From positions 1 through 64,000 of the forward strand of contig JAMKCH010010297.1 of assembly GCA_023653785.1 (NCBI GenBank): a stretch of 64,000 nt of DNA, written 5' to 3'. Of the stretch, positions 1-11,850 are shown piece after piece. The first letter of the stretch is position 1, and each line of letters begins with the position of its first letter. The notes beneath the pieces were generated by a model. The model worked only from the letters and a program-made list of their open reading frames with translations. It was not told the origin of the DNA and did not search any database. A program made the position numbers and the translations under genes. Origin of the DNA: Ophioderma brevispina (taxonomy: Eukaryota; Echinodermata; Ophiuroidea; Amphilepidida; Ophiodermatidae).

Positions 1-49
1 CTACCACCGAGTGGCAGGGGGGGGGGGCAATCTCCAGCCAGGAAGGGGT

Positions 50-400
50 CACCTTAACCCGGATTCGCACATGAGTTGGTTAGTTCAATAGCAATATTCA
101 CCATTGGGGGCTGCGGCCATCGCGAGCCTGCCAATGTGGTTCTCCATCACAGGACTGCGGATCACATTCTATATGAGTGCCCTACCTTTCGTCCACGGTG
201 GACACAGATTTCTCCAAAACCCCAACCAATCAACAGTGAGTTGGCTCCCCAACGTTACAGCATATTTAGCTGCTGCCTCAAAAACGCAAGGAGAAGAATA
301 TCATCTCGACCAGTTTTGTACTACCATACGTTTCCAACGGCCAGCACATGCAACAAAGGACTCAGCAAACTCCAATGAATTGTTTAGAGCGGATCGTGTC
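50..400 (+). pseudogene. LINE reverse-transcriptase C-terminal tail (Cys/His end domain), broken
   Basis: The sequence encodes the terminal Cys-His motif common at the C-terminus of non-LTR retrotransposon ORF2 proteins. One frame gives ACQCG followed by SQ, and the neighbouring frame continues TADHILYECPTFRP, so the motif is split by a frameshift near position 150. The known family pattern is CxCG..QT..HI...CP. Nothing of the catalytic domain lies inside the window, so this is a fragment whose 5' part lies to the left. It ends in unrecognised AT-rich sequence. Confidence 0.55.
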
Positions 401-499
401 TATATTGAAATTATACTTCTCAAACAACAAATAGGCTTATGCCAACATTGCGCGTATGGTCTTTTCTCCGAAACTGAATTTAATGATGTTTAAAACTTA

Positions 500-3400
500 A
501 AGGGTGGCTGGACCCGCTTCGCGTCGGGCGAATCACCATTGTTTTGTTTTTCAGAAAATGGCGATTTAGAAAATAAAAACAGTTATTATAGGTAACAAAT
601 TTTCTTAAACAGTATTTTGTGAAAACACTCCGGAGACTTTCTACTTTTACATTTGTTTGTTTACATGAATGTTGACTGTCCATCCATACAAGGAGAGAGT
701 TGTTGCCTTTCATGATAAATAACTCATCAGGGGAATGAACTTACCTTGACCAATCGCTTTAATATTCCATATTACACAAACAGTAAGAATTTGGTTTTGT
801 TAAATTTTTTATTTTTTTTATTTACCACAAAAAGAAAATTAAATCGCGTGTTTCTTCGATATATACGTACGTAGTAACTTTGAGTCATTTTTATTCGCAT
901 TAGCATTGATTAGCATTTGATTTGGTTCAACGCTTGCGCGTATATTACTGGTTTAGCCTATTGGTATGATGGTGAAATGTAAAGATGGCCAGGGTAGAGA
1001 AGTAAAAGAATGGACGATGTTATTTTTTTTTTTTTCGTTCGTCATGATTGAATGTTGTTAAATCATTTTGCAAGTCCTGGATATGATATGTAGTCGGATA
1101 TTTAGGTACCGTAATTACTCGGATTCGGCAATTGTCAGCGCATATGGGGTGGGGGAAAACCCATTTATCGTGCGCGGAAAATGTGGAATTGCCGCAAATT
1201 GCGTTTTCTAAACAATTTATTCCAAAAAGACATTTAACAATCGTTTCTCTAAAAAACAATCGTTTTTTATAGCGTAGTGAGGTGAACAAGTATAGGAAAT
1301 TCAAAAATTATGATTTTTTTTTTCACAGTACTCTACTGTGTTAGAATATCATGAATGTTATAAATTTCTTTTGGTTAGAATATACCAAATTGATGGTTTT
1401 ATCCGTAGTTACAAAATATCCCAATGCACCTCACTATCGTGTTTAACTAAAGTTGTTAAACATTTTTTTTAATACAGGCTCATTCTCCTTGAGGTGCGCT
1501 CAAATCCCTAAAAATTGAAAGAACGAAAATAAAAAAAATATCAAAAACTTGTATCTGGAGCAAGAATACAATACAACTTGCAACGTGTCATCCTCCACGC
1601 TTTTTCTAAAAGAAAATCGACCGACATAGGTTTTTAGTCTTTGGTCTATTTAAATGCGACAAAGCCCAACCTTGGTCAAACAATATTGTTGATTTATTTT
1701 TATATTTGTTGATTTAATGTGTTGCCAAACCTTTCATATGGATTCCTTGTCTCCTTTTTAGACCCTGGAGCTCTAGTGGTCAACTCTCTATTTCAGAATA
1801 CAGCTTGTTGGCATATTTTATTTTCTGTGTTTAAAAAAATGAAGGCATTTGGTTGAAGAATGAGGCAGATATTGAAGGCGATCATTTACTCCATTGTCCA
1901 GTTAAGTGGTTTTTTTTAGTTCCATCATTTTGTGACAAAATCTTTCTGACCCTTTTTGCTTCACAAGAGTGAAATTGCGAATCAGATTCAATGAATTCAA
2001 TGACAATTCATATAGATTATAATTTTAACATGTTAACATTCAAGAGTCAATTATCACCTGGTACAGATAGTGAAAAACAAGATCTCTTTTCAAAAACTTA
2101 TTCTCAATGAACTATTTTAACTTGTCTATTGCCATAAGCTGGAAGAAACTTTGAATGACAACTTCATTGACAACTACAAACAGAAACAGAAATCATACTT
2201 TCTTTGCCAAGCTCAAGAAAGCTAGGGTTTTATAACGTTTTTGAAATTTGACTTTGTAGACAAGGCAAGAGCAATATTTAAGTGTCTTTAGAACAGAATA
2301 CTAAATCTGTTCAAATTTTGTTTTAAAAATGTCATTGAATTGGTCTTCACTAAAACGAATTGCATCAATGAAAGTTTATCTGATCAATTGATTTTGTACA
2401 ATATTTCCTGGAATGAACTCTCATCTAAAAAATTTTCAAATCTGTTAAAACCTGCTATTGATCCATGAGAGTTTCTCTGATGCATCATGATATTGTACAA
2501 TATTCTGTGCAAACATTGTTGAAAAAAAAACGACAGGCTTTAATTGTTCTGTTTGGAAGAATGTTTGTTTACCTTAACATACCAGTTCCACATAACAAAT
2601 TTTAGGAAAAATATTTTTCTTTTTTTAACTAAAAAATTTAATGATCAAATTGAATGGAAGAAAAAAAATGGGAAGTGTACAAAACTGTTCATATCTGCTT
2701 CCTTTTTCAAGCGATATATATATGTAAAATATGTATGTAAAAAATGGTATTTATGATTATGGAGAAAAATGACAGTTCAATAGGGAAATAAATTGTCCGT
2801 AAGATATTTAAATTTTAAGGACAGGTTTATACAAACATTAAAGAGGCCATACGATTAAATTATGTTGAGCTGCAGATTCTAGCTCTCATTATATCTCTGT
2901 CCATTACAAAATTTCCAAGGGTGGTTTTATACTCCCGGTTGACATTCTCAGCTTAGTATAAAGTCTCCATACAATGGTATACTTGTGGTTTGTTTTCATC
3001 AGGTTGTATTTATTACATCTCCATAGAATACTTCCACCAACTCATCATTAGTAGTCACTGGTAGGGCATTATACGTGAATTTCCTTCCCAGATTAGGTTT
3101 TTAATCGGAAAGGATCTTTGCAAGATAGCTGAAGATTAATTACTCCGTTTGAGTATTGAAGGCTGTTATCTGGGGTGTATCAGAAATCCAGTTCCTTCGC
3201 CATCTTTGTCCGCTTCGTTCCTCCATGATTGTTTACTTTCCTTGATTGTGTTTAGCCGTAATTGAGCGTGCTGGCTGGTTCGTGTTGTCAGATGCTCAAT
3301 TACGCTAGGCAACTGAGGCTACTATATTCTACCTAACCACCCTGGTTGTTTCTTCCCAGTGAAGTAGTCAACAGGATAACAACCTGTACCACTTGAAGGT

Positions 3401-4100
3401 AGACCAGGACGGACGCTTACCCGTTATCTCACAAGTTAGTCATCCCCTCACTCTACATGCGACTACTAGAGTACCCCCCCCCCGACTCTAGTGTATACAA
3501 CCAACATTATGGTCTAAAATGATGTACTATAACAACAACCAATGACATTACATTGTTGATTGAACTAAACTAAACTAAAACCAAAACACCCATTAAAGGG
3601 CCATCCCATAAGCAAATCTCCAAAAACAAAAGCAAAACATTAGTTGATTAACTACGGTTTAAGATTTCGAGTTATTTTTTTGAAAAACAGGATTTATGAA
3701 CATGATTTAAGTACATTTCTGATCCTGACACCTTCATATTTGTTTATGGTTCACGAGTTATCCGGGCCCCAATGAAGAGGTTATTTTGGTTGTTCTTCTT
3801 GTTCGTCCTCCAAAAACCACAGTGGTTTTTCAAGTATTGATCTTAGCTAAAGAAGGGTACAGTCGGGATGTTCAATGAATCCGGCATCTACGAGAAGGAA
3901 AGGAAGGTATTCCGTGGCTGAAATCATCACAAAATAACTTACGTCAAGTATTGAAACGATTAGCGGGCGGATTATTGAATATCATTAACTCAATTGTTCC
4001 ACTTGACCTGGTGAGGTTATGCATATTAATGGTTAATGATATTCTAGAATACATTGAGTTGACATGTTATTAATTTTTCTACATAATGAGCCTCTTTTCA
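500..4100. other. AT-rich stretch without recognisable gene
   Basis: No ORF with family resemblance was seen on either strand, and the short ORFs are low-complexity. The stretch holds poly-T/poly-A runs (for example 1020-1036), a C-run near 3475, and a short inverted repeat CGTAATTGAGC at 3257-3267 and 3294-3304 with a 26-bp loop. Confidence 0.6.
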
Positions 4101-4116
4101 TATGTGGAGAAGCTTC

Positions 4117-4350
4117 TCATAGCAGGTGTCCCTAACATGTGGAAAATTCAGATTTTTGCACTAATGTGAAAGCTTTCTATAAAAAATATCACCATGTGAA
4201 ATGATTAAGCGAGAATCATTCGTGGTACTAACAAATTTGAAATTTCAATTTACTATAGGCATTGATAGGAGCAAATACTAAATTTCAGACTATGTCTTAT
4301 ATTGAAATTAAAGCAAATCAAATTCCCTTTTGTTTTCACTTTCAAGGCAT
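4117..4350 (+). mobile_element. MITE copy (family shared with 29002-29334 and 36582-36925)
   Basis: This block aligns by eye with the MITE at 36582-36925 in the same orientation and with 29002-29334 in reverse. Shared anchors include a GGTGTCC..AACATG start, 'actaatgtgaaagctttctat', 'gattaagc', and a region reading 'cttttgttttcactttcaag'. Neither clean termini nor TTAA flanks could be fixed for this copy, so it is probably truncated or diverged. Confidence 0.5.
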
Positions 4351-5469
4351 TTATGTGACAAATACAGTGTGTGGGAAATATATTGGGGTCTTATCTATAT
4401 GAATTATTAATTAAATCACTATATTTACCCTTGGACAGAAGAATATGAGAATTAGACAAAAAAAAAAAAAAATCGTGCTGCCATTTAGGCCTCAACTGTC
4501 AAGCGGATAGCACGTTTATTGCATTACTACCAATTGGTCAAATGTTATGACAGGTTAGGAGAGATCTGGCAAATTTCTAAATCGCTGGGTATTTCCGAAG
4601 TTTTGAAATTGGCAGAGAGAAAAAGTGTTCCTCCACAGCTACCTTTACCTAATAAATATCGGGAAGGCCAAACCCCAAAAAAACAGATACTCAGAAATAA
4701 TTTTCACCGGTCATCTCTGCAAATGATCTATCTGCAAATAAACACAAATAAGAGAATTACATAAGCTTGTTCATTTTGTCGGAAATGAATTCTCTCTACC
4801 ATCCTTACAAATAACCTATCTGCAAGTCAACACACACATACAACATTGCCACATGGTCTTAACATTCCTGCCTGTCATACAATAGAATTGAATATGGACA
4901 AAAATCTACATTTTGTACATGTATAAAGGCAAATACAATATGACTTATTAAATTGAAATAAGTTACCACACTGGGAAAATTGAAATCATTAGATAACAGC
5001 AGCTGCGTAATTAGTATTTAGCAACATTAGATTTGGCTAAATATCATCCATCTATATATCGATCTATATAGAAACACCACCATGACAAACATCGCACTGA
5101 AAATACCTCGCTCTGTATTTTACCTCCAATTATGGTTAAATACGCCACTTTTCAATCATTTTTACTCCACTGCGGTAGAGTGAGCACTATGGACCACATT
5201 TTTATGACGATTTTGACGTGAAAACGTGCGTTTCATCGTTTTTTGCTGTTTTAGTCATTATGGTATTCGTCTATGTACTTTACTACAGCGCCATATTATA
5301 TTGCCATGATATATTGCCAATCGTTTATTGACACTTTGTACGTAAGATTTAAGTGTCCGGATTAAAACATCACCGATCACCTTCCCAATTTGAAGTGTGA
5401 TAAATACCATTGACACGAAACCAGTCAAGCAAAAGCCTAAACACATTTGGCAAATGAGTTTATTGCGAG

Positions 5470-6930
5470 ATTGTGAACAGAATAAAACCTGTGTCCGTTT
5501 ACGACAAAGTGACTACGGTTGTGTGTGATTTCGCCAACGTGAAAAGAGAAAATAAAATACACCCAAACGGGGGTCCCTACCCCATGCCAAAAGAAGAAAA
5601 ACTGAAAAACCAAAAACAACCTTCAAACGATGCTCAGGTCCCTGCACTCTTAAAGATGGGATACGACCTGGGTATGCTTTATTTGTTAAAGGATTTCACC
5701 TTAAATGTGTGTCTATCCAGAAGGCCTCCAAGAATAGTAATGGTGCTTGAGTATAATGTACCAACATCCTGATGTTATCAGCCGACTGCATCAAAAAGCA
5801 GCGATCTAACAACAGCACAATACCTTAAAGAAATCGCATGAAAACGTTTTTTAAATCACAAGTCCCTCGAAAAGAAAACCGTACACTCCGGAACGAGCTT
5901 CAAATTTTGAAAACCTTTAGCAAAAGCCGCTACCTCCATTCAAATCAAGCTCAGATGAAAAAAGCCTCTGAGGAGAAGAAAGTGGCAACTTGGTCTTGTC
6001 TTCGTATTGGTGACTCTATTTTAAAAGCCGTTAATGATGACACGTTTGAAAACATCGTGTAAAATCTATCAGGGGCTCCGTCTCGGTCATTTCAAAGAGC
6101 TTTGAAAGCTGCAAGATATCTAAGAACCTGCGTGATTTATATTCATTATACATGTGGCACAAATGATATCTCCAATAACATGCCAAAATGACACCATGTC
6201 TTCAATGGAAGCAGCAATCACGCTTATTATGGTCAATGCTCCCAAGGCAAAGATCCAATATTTCTGCTGTATGTCCTCGAACCAAGGGACAGTGTCAACA
6301 CAAAGTGAAACCTTAATTGCAGCGCTTAAAAAGATTCTAACCCAACGTATACATGTAACTTTGTTGACTCTAGCCTCCATCTGACATACAGAAATGGAAC
6401 CGTCGATGAGTCTCAACTAGCAGATGGGTTAAACTCAGTGAAGGAGTACGAAGAACATTGCTAAAGACTCGCACTGATTCAGTGATGGACTTTTAGGTCG
6501 CGAGAAGTATGGCAACAAGTTAAGCATGCGAGAAGCGCCGTGAAAAACCAAAAAGAAAAGCAAACAGTCGCATTATTGTCATCTATTGGAAATGACAGTC
6601 ATTAGTTAGTCTAGCGCTAACTCGAAATCACAAAAGATGGTTCGCGTCAGCAACATAATCATCGACAGAGTCGTACAAACGATAGAATAGACTCTCACGA
6701 AAGTCGTGGCTCCCGGCGTTGGTCCTTACCCCTAGAGGATGCTACAACTGCGGGTTGAAGAATCACACCAAAGTACTTGCTTTCAAAAGAAAGACTCCGA
6801 TGCCGTATTTGCGATCGTTTAGGCCACAAAAAGACACCCGACCTCTTCAATTACGTTGTAATGGTGGTTTATACAACAATATTGATTTGCCAATGGTTTT
6901 TATGATTATTTCACAAAGTTGCTGATAAAC
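5470..6930 (+). pseudogene. LINE ORF1 remnant: SGNH-hydrolase domain plus CCHC-like knuckle
   Basis: Frames across this stretch encode pieces of a LINE ORF1. At about 6000-6060 there is RIGDSILKAVNDD, which carries the GDS block of SGNH/GDSL esterases. At about 6150 there is CGTNDIS, the GTND block, and at about 6365 a DSSLHLTYRNG segment is followed by DESQLADGL. At 6740-6830 a zinc-knuckle-like GCYNCGLKNHTK is followed, in another frame, by a C..C..GHKK segment. Esterase domains in ORF1 are known from CR1/L2-group LINEs. The reading frame changes several times, so no intact protein can be made. It lies directly upstream of the reverse-transcriptase remnant of the same element. Confidence 0.6.
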
Positions 6931-7029
6931 TTATGCAAGTAAAGGGTATAGTGTAATGATGTCGATGATATATTGTTTATGATAAATGATGTGAGTAATG
7001 TATTGGTCAATAACACCAACCTGAATATG

Positions 7030-8885
7030 AATTACCTAATATTACTGTGGATTTTGTAAACAAAGAAAGAATGATTCAAATGATTGATAAAAAAGCCACT
7101 GGTCTGGTGTTCTAAGTTGTAACATACTGAAAATTGCAAACCTGTTTGTTATAGTGTGAAAAAGATTATGAATATGTCTTAAGGAAGGTGTCTTTCTCAT
7201 AAATGAAGGAGATAAAATTATCCTCCATAAAGGTGGTGATACCAATGTTAACAATTTGAGACCAATTGCCTTCTTCTATTTAAGTAAAAATAATTGAAAG
7301 GGGCTGTTCACCAACATTTATATGAGTTATTGAGCCATCATGATTAATTGATGAAAACCAATCAGGTTTCCGATCTTGTCACTAAACTGAGACATAGTTG
7401 AATTGAATGGTTTAATGACTGGAGTTGTAATATGAATCCGGAAAAAATGACGGTGTTGCTTTTATAGACCTTCGCAAAGCATTTGACACAGTAAATCCGT
7501 ATTTCTGTTATTGTAACTCCAAAAGTGGGTGTTCAAACTCTGCCCTCGGTTGTTAAAGTCTATTATCAGTCGTAACCAACGAGTAAGTTTTTAAATTGTC
7601 TTATCCTGAATCAAATAGTGGATCAATAGGTGTTGCCTCAAGCAGTATTCTTGGTCCTTGCTTTTTATCATTTTCATGAACAGTCTGAATAAAGTTGTCA
7701 CACATGGTAAGATCTCAATGTATGCAGATGACCACTATCTACTCTGTTGGAAGTTGATGGTAAATGACTTCAAATAAGTTAAAGGACCTGATTCCAAGGA
7801 ATTATGATTATGGTTACAACAGAATAAATTGTTCCTTAAAACATGGATTAAGACAAATATATGTTACTGGTACTGGAGCAAAGCTTAACCGAAAAGTGTT
7901 GTAAATGATTTTCAGTTATTATAAATGATCAGAACCTGCAAAGAGTAGTGAATAAGGCTAAATGTTTGGGTGTATTATTGATGGACGAATTAAATTGGCA
8001 CATATCAAGTAAATGGTGTCTTCAAAAAGGTGTTTTTTTAAATCGGCCTAATTAGACGCATTAAGCCTTACATTGATATAGTAACTCTAAACATGCTGTT
8101 TAAATCGTGGTTCAAACTATTTTAGACTACTGTAATGTATTACAATATGGAGGGATGTTTTCACGGATGACATGAAGAACTCAGTGTTCTTTACAGCGAT
8201 GCTGTGCACGAAAATGTAGGGGTGTATCACTACACGTCATCAGATTTAATGTAGATACTGGGGTGGGAAGCAATTACAGACGCGCCAATAAGTTTTTTAA
8301 ATCTTTGAAATGTATAAATCATTGAATGGCCTTGCACCTAATTACCTTGCTAATAAGTTAAAATGTGTTTCCCAACCCACTCATAATCTAAATACAAGAC
8401 AAGCAAACTGCTGGTCAGTTAGCTTTGCCACCCATATCAAACGGCTGCGATCTAAATTTTAAATCACTTTCATGTATAGTGGTGTGCAATTGTGAAACGG
8501 AATTAAGTTCTGAAATTCTCAACTCTGCAAATGTTCAAACTTTTTAAAGAATCATACAAAATTGTATATTTTCAATTATTTTTTAATTTAAGAAGGCATT
8601 TTTACCAATTTATTTTTTGTTCAGAGTCTTAATTTATTTCAGAATAATCTTTAAGCGGTGTTCCAGAGTGTATTGTATTTAACCGTTGTACAACCTGGTT
8701 TAATTTTGATATTATGTTATATCAAACTCACATTGAATGATTTTAATTGTAAGATAATTCCCTATGATCTATGTAGTAATGCATTATATAATTTTTAATG
8801 TATAGCAGGGCCCTGTGTTAGAACATCCTCGGATAATCGGGCAACCCTGGTAATTGTTTGCAAAAAATAAATAAATAAATAAATC
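7030..8885 (+). pseudogene. L2/CR1-like LINE reverse transcriptase remnant with (AAAT)n tail
   Basis: Reverse-transcriptase blocks are recognisable in shifting frames. About 7255-7380 gives FRPIAF...AVHQHLYELL then ENQ/SGFRS. About 7450-7490 gives VAFIDLRKAFDTVN. About 7640 gives LPQ...SILGPC. The catalytic YADD is encoded at 7721-7732 (MYADDHYLL), followed by KAKCLGVLL near 7960. The copy ends with a short 3' tail and an AAAT microsatellite (8865-8885), typical of L2-type ends. Numerous frameshifts make it non-functional. The ORF1 remnant at 5470-6930 is its upstream part. Confidence 0.7.
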
Positions 8886-10740
8886 CATTAACATAAGATT
8901 AAAATCATGGCCTCATTATGGCTGTTCAAAATCCTGGAAAGTTGAGTTATAATTTGATAAAATTGGGTAACACCTCGCCAAACAAAGCACTTAATGAGAC
9001 CTCAAAACATTAGTGTGGTGGGTGGGAAGAATTTTCTGTCAATATAAACCAACCTCTTACATCTAACGCTGCAGAAAGCCTAATGACGATTGTAAGATGA
9101 GAGAATACAAAAGCCGACTCAAGAGGACACCCGATTGGTTGCTACCGATGCAAAGATTGGGTTACCAAAACGAGGAATAAAGCTCAAGGAAAGCTATGGC
9201 GAGCCAAAGCGACCATATTCTCATGCATTTTCTTTGCTTAACATCAGGCACCTTAATGACAACAATGATATGGATACCCCAAAATCCTTGTTGCACCGTT
9301 AAAGGCCAAAATTGTATCATGCACCGTAGCCTATTAATCTTACGAGCAAATTAATCTACCCTGAAAAGAATTCGTATCTTTGGTATTTCCGTCCGTAACG
9401 GCCGGATAACAACACATATGGTAACCCGTGAGACAACAACTGCGCATAACACCAAACGCACCGTCAGAACAACTGAAATTTGCAAATTTAGAAATCGTAT
9501 ATTTACAGCACGGCCTATTGTTTATGGTGATGCAAAATCGGTATTATATTGTAATGTCCGAAAAAACAATTGCTGTCTGGCTGGGTCTGCATACTGCAAT
9601 AGAAGACTCTATTGGATACTAAAATGCTCTCAACAGTGTGGACCACTCAATCTTATATACAAAATTGTCAGCTGGTAGAAAACAGTACAGTTTTTCGGCA
9701 ACATAAATGGAGCTTAATCTAATCCTATGGACATTACATGTGGATTGCCTCAAGGTAGTACTCTTTAGTCCCCTTTTTTTGTGTGTGTGTTAATAATTGA
9801 CTAATTAAGAAGTTGGCATACATCAAGTAATGGTGGTCATTCAAAGAGGTTTTTGAAAATCGGCCTAATTAGACGCATTAAGCCTTACCACACTTGAATC
9901 TTAGGTAGCCTAAACAAGTTGTTTAAATCGTTGGTCAACCTATTTTAGACTACTGTAATACAATATGGTATGGACGTTTTCACGAATGACATGAAGAAAC
10001 TCAGTGTTTCTTTACAAGCGCTGTGCACGATAATTTTAGGGGTGTAATCACACTACTAAACGTCATCAAGATTTATGTTTGTCATGATACTGGGGGTGGG
10101 ATCAATTACAGACGCGCATAGTATTAAATCTCTAGTGATGATATAAATATCATTGGAATGGTTGAATAATGGCCTTGCACCTAATTACATTGCTAATAAG
10201 TTTAAATATGTTTCAACAACTCATAATCTAAATACAAGACAAGCAACTGCTTGGTCAGTTAGCTTTGCCACCCATATCAAACGGCTGCGATCTCCATTTT
10301 AAGATCATCTTTCTGTATAATGGTGTGGCAATTGTGGAACGGGTTAAGTTCTGAAATTCGCAACTCTGCAAATTTGCAAACTTTTTAAAACAATACAAAA
10401 GTGGTATATTTCCATTATTTTTAATTTAAAGAAGGCATTTACCAATTTATTTTTGTTCAAGAGTTCTTAAGGTTTTATGTCAGATAAGCGGTAAGGGTGT
10501 TCCAGAGTGTCATTGTAATTTGTCAGGGAAAAAAACCGTTGTACTGTGTTCATATTTTGATATTATGTAATATGCCCAACTTCACATTGAATTGATTTTA
10601 ATGTATATAAATTCCTATTACTATGTATATGCCATTACTTAATTTTTAATGTAAAGCAGTTGCCCTGTGTTAGACAGCCTCGGATGAATCTGGCAAACCA
10701 CCCTGGGTAAATTGTTGCAAATAAATAAATAATAAATAAA
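8886..10740 (+). mobile_element. Second L2-like LINE copy, internally deleted, (AAAT)n tail
   Basis: The copy starts immediately after the (AAAT)n tail of the preceding element. It encodes an RT fragment (NSVDHSILYTKLSA around 9640, and CGLPQGSTL near 9740). Sequence homologous to 7985-8885 follows from about 9815 and ends in another AAAT run (10717-10740). The RT middle, including YADD, is missing at about 9795, so the copy carries an internal deletion of several hundred bases. Differences from the first copy are dominated by single-base indels. Confidence 0.65.
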
Positions 10741-11850
10741 ATCATTAAACCTAACTTAAAAAAATCATGCCCCCGTCTTATGCTTTCAATCATGAAAAAA
10801 AAATTGAAGTATAATTTGATTAACATTTGGTCACACATTCGCCAACAAGCGCTTTTAAATGATAACCTCAAAACTTGAGGGGTGGGGGGTGGGGAAGAAT
10901 TTTCTGCAATAATCATCCACACCTCTTACATCTACGCTACAGAAATCCTAATGACGATTGTAAGTTGAGAGATACCAAAAGCCGACTCAAAGACACCGAT
11001 GGTTGTGCTAACGAGCAAAAGATTGGTGTACCAAGAAAGAGGAAGAAAGCGCAAGAAAGCTATGGCGAGCCAAGCGACCATATTCTTAATGAATTTCTTG
11101 ATGTAACATCAGCAATGTAATGACACAATATATGGATGCCCCAAAATCCCTTTTGCAGCACATTTAAAGGCCAAAATTGTATCATGCACACCGTAGCCTC
11201 ATTAATCTTACGACAAATTCAATCTACCTTCAATCTACCCTGAAGAAATACTCGTATCTTTGTATTTTCCGTCCCGTAACGGACATAATTACAACACATA
11301 TGGGAAACCGTGATAACAACAATGAACTGCTCATAACATCCAAACGCAACGTCAGGAAATCAACTGAAATTTTGAAATTTTAGAAAATCGTGATATTTAC
11401 AGCCGGCCCTATTGTTATGGTGATGCAAAATCGGTAATGAGATGGTAATGTTGAAAAAACCATGCCATTCTGGCTTGTTTCTGCATACTGTCATAGAATT
11501 GACTCATCACAATAATCTAAAATGCTCTCAACAGTGTGGACCACTCAACTTATATACACAATTGTCCAGCTTGGAGAACCCAGTAACATTTCGGGTGCAA
11601 CCTAAAGGAGCTTAAATCTAATCCTATGACATTTCATGTGATTGCCTCAAGGTATTAATACTTTAGTCCCCTTTTGTTGCTTGTGCTGTGTTAATGATGT
11701 GCCAAATTCTGAAAAGTGTTTGCTTCAAGAATATGGTGATTATCAGACGATGGTGGCCAAGCCTCATTCAATATACAACTCACACAAAAAGAATCAAATA
11801 GATTACAAACAAAAAAGTCGCAACCACACCCGATTTGCGTAGCTTTTTGT
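10741..11850 (+). mobile_element. Third L2-like LINE copy, 3'-truncated
   Basis: This stretch repeats the 5' part of the preceding copy (8886-9795), starting at the same base relative to the AAAT tail. One ORF (10875-11120) is rich in basic residues, with RKRKKAQESYGEPSDHI. Near 11640-11720 the RT segment PQG followed by VNDVPNSEK continues further than in the second copy. The family resemblance ends at about 11850 with no 3' tail, so the copy is truncated. Confidence 0.6.
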
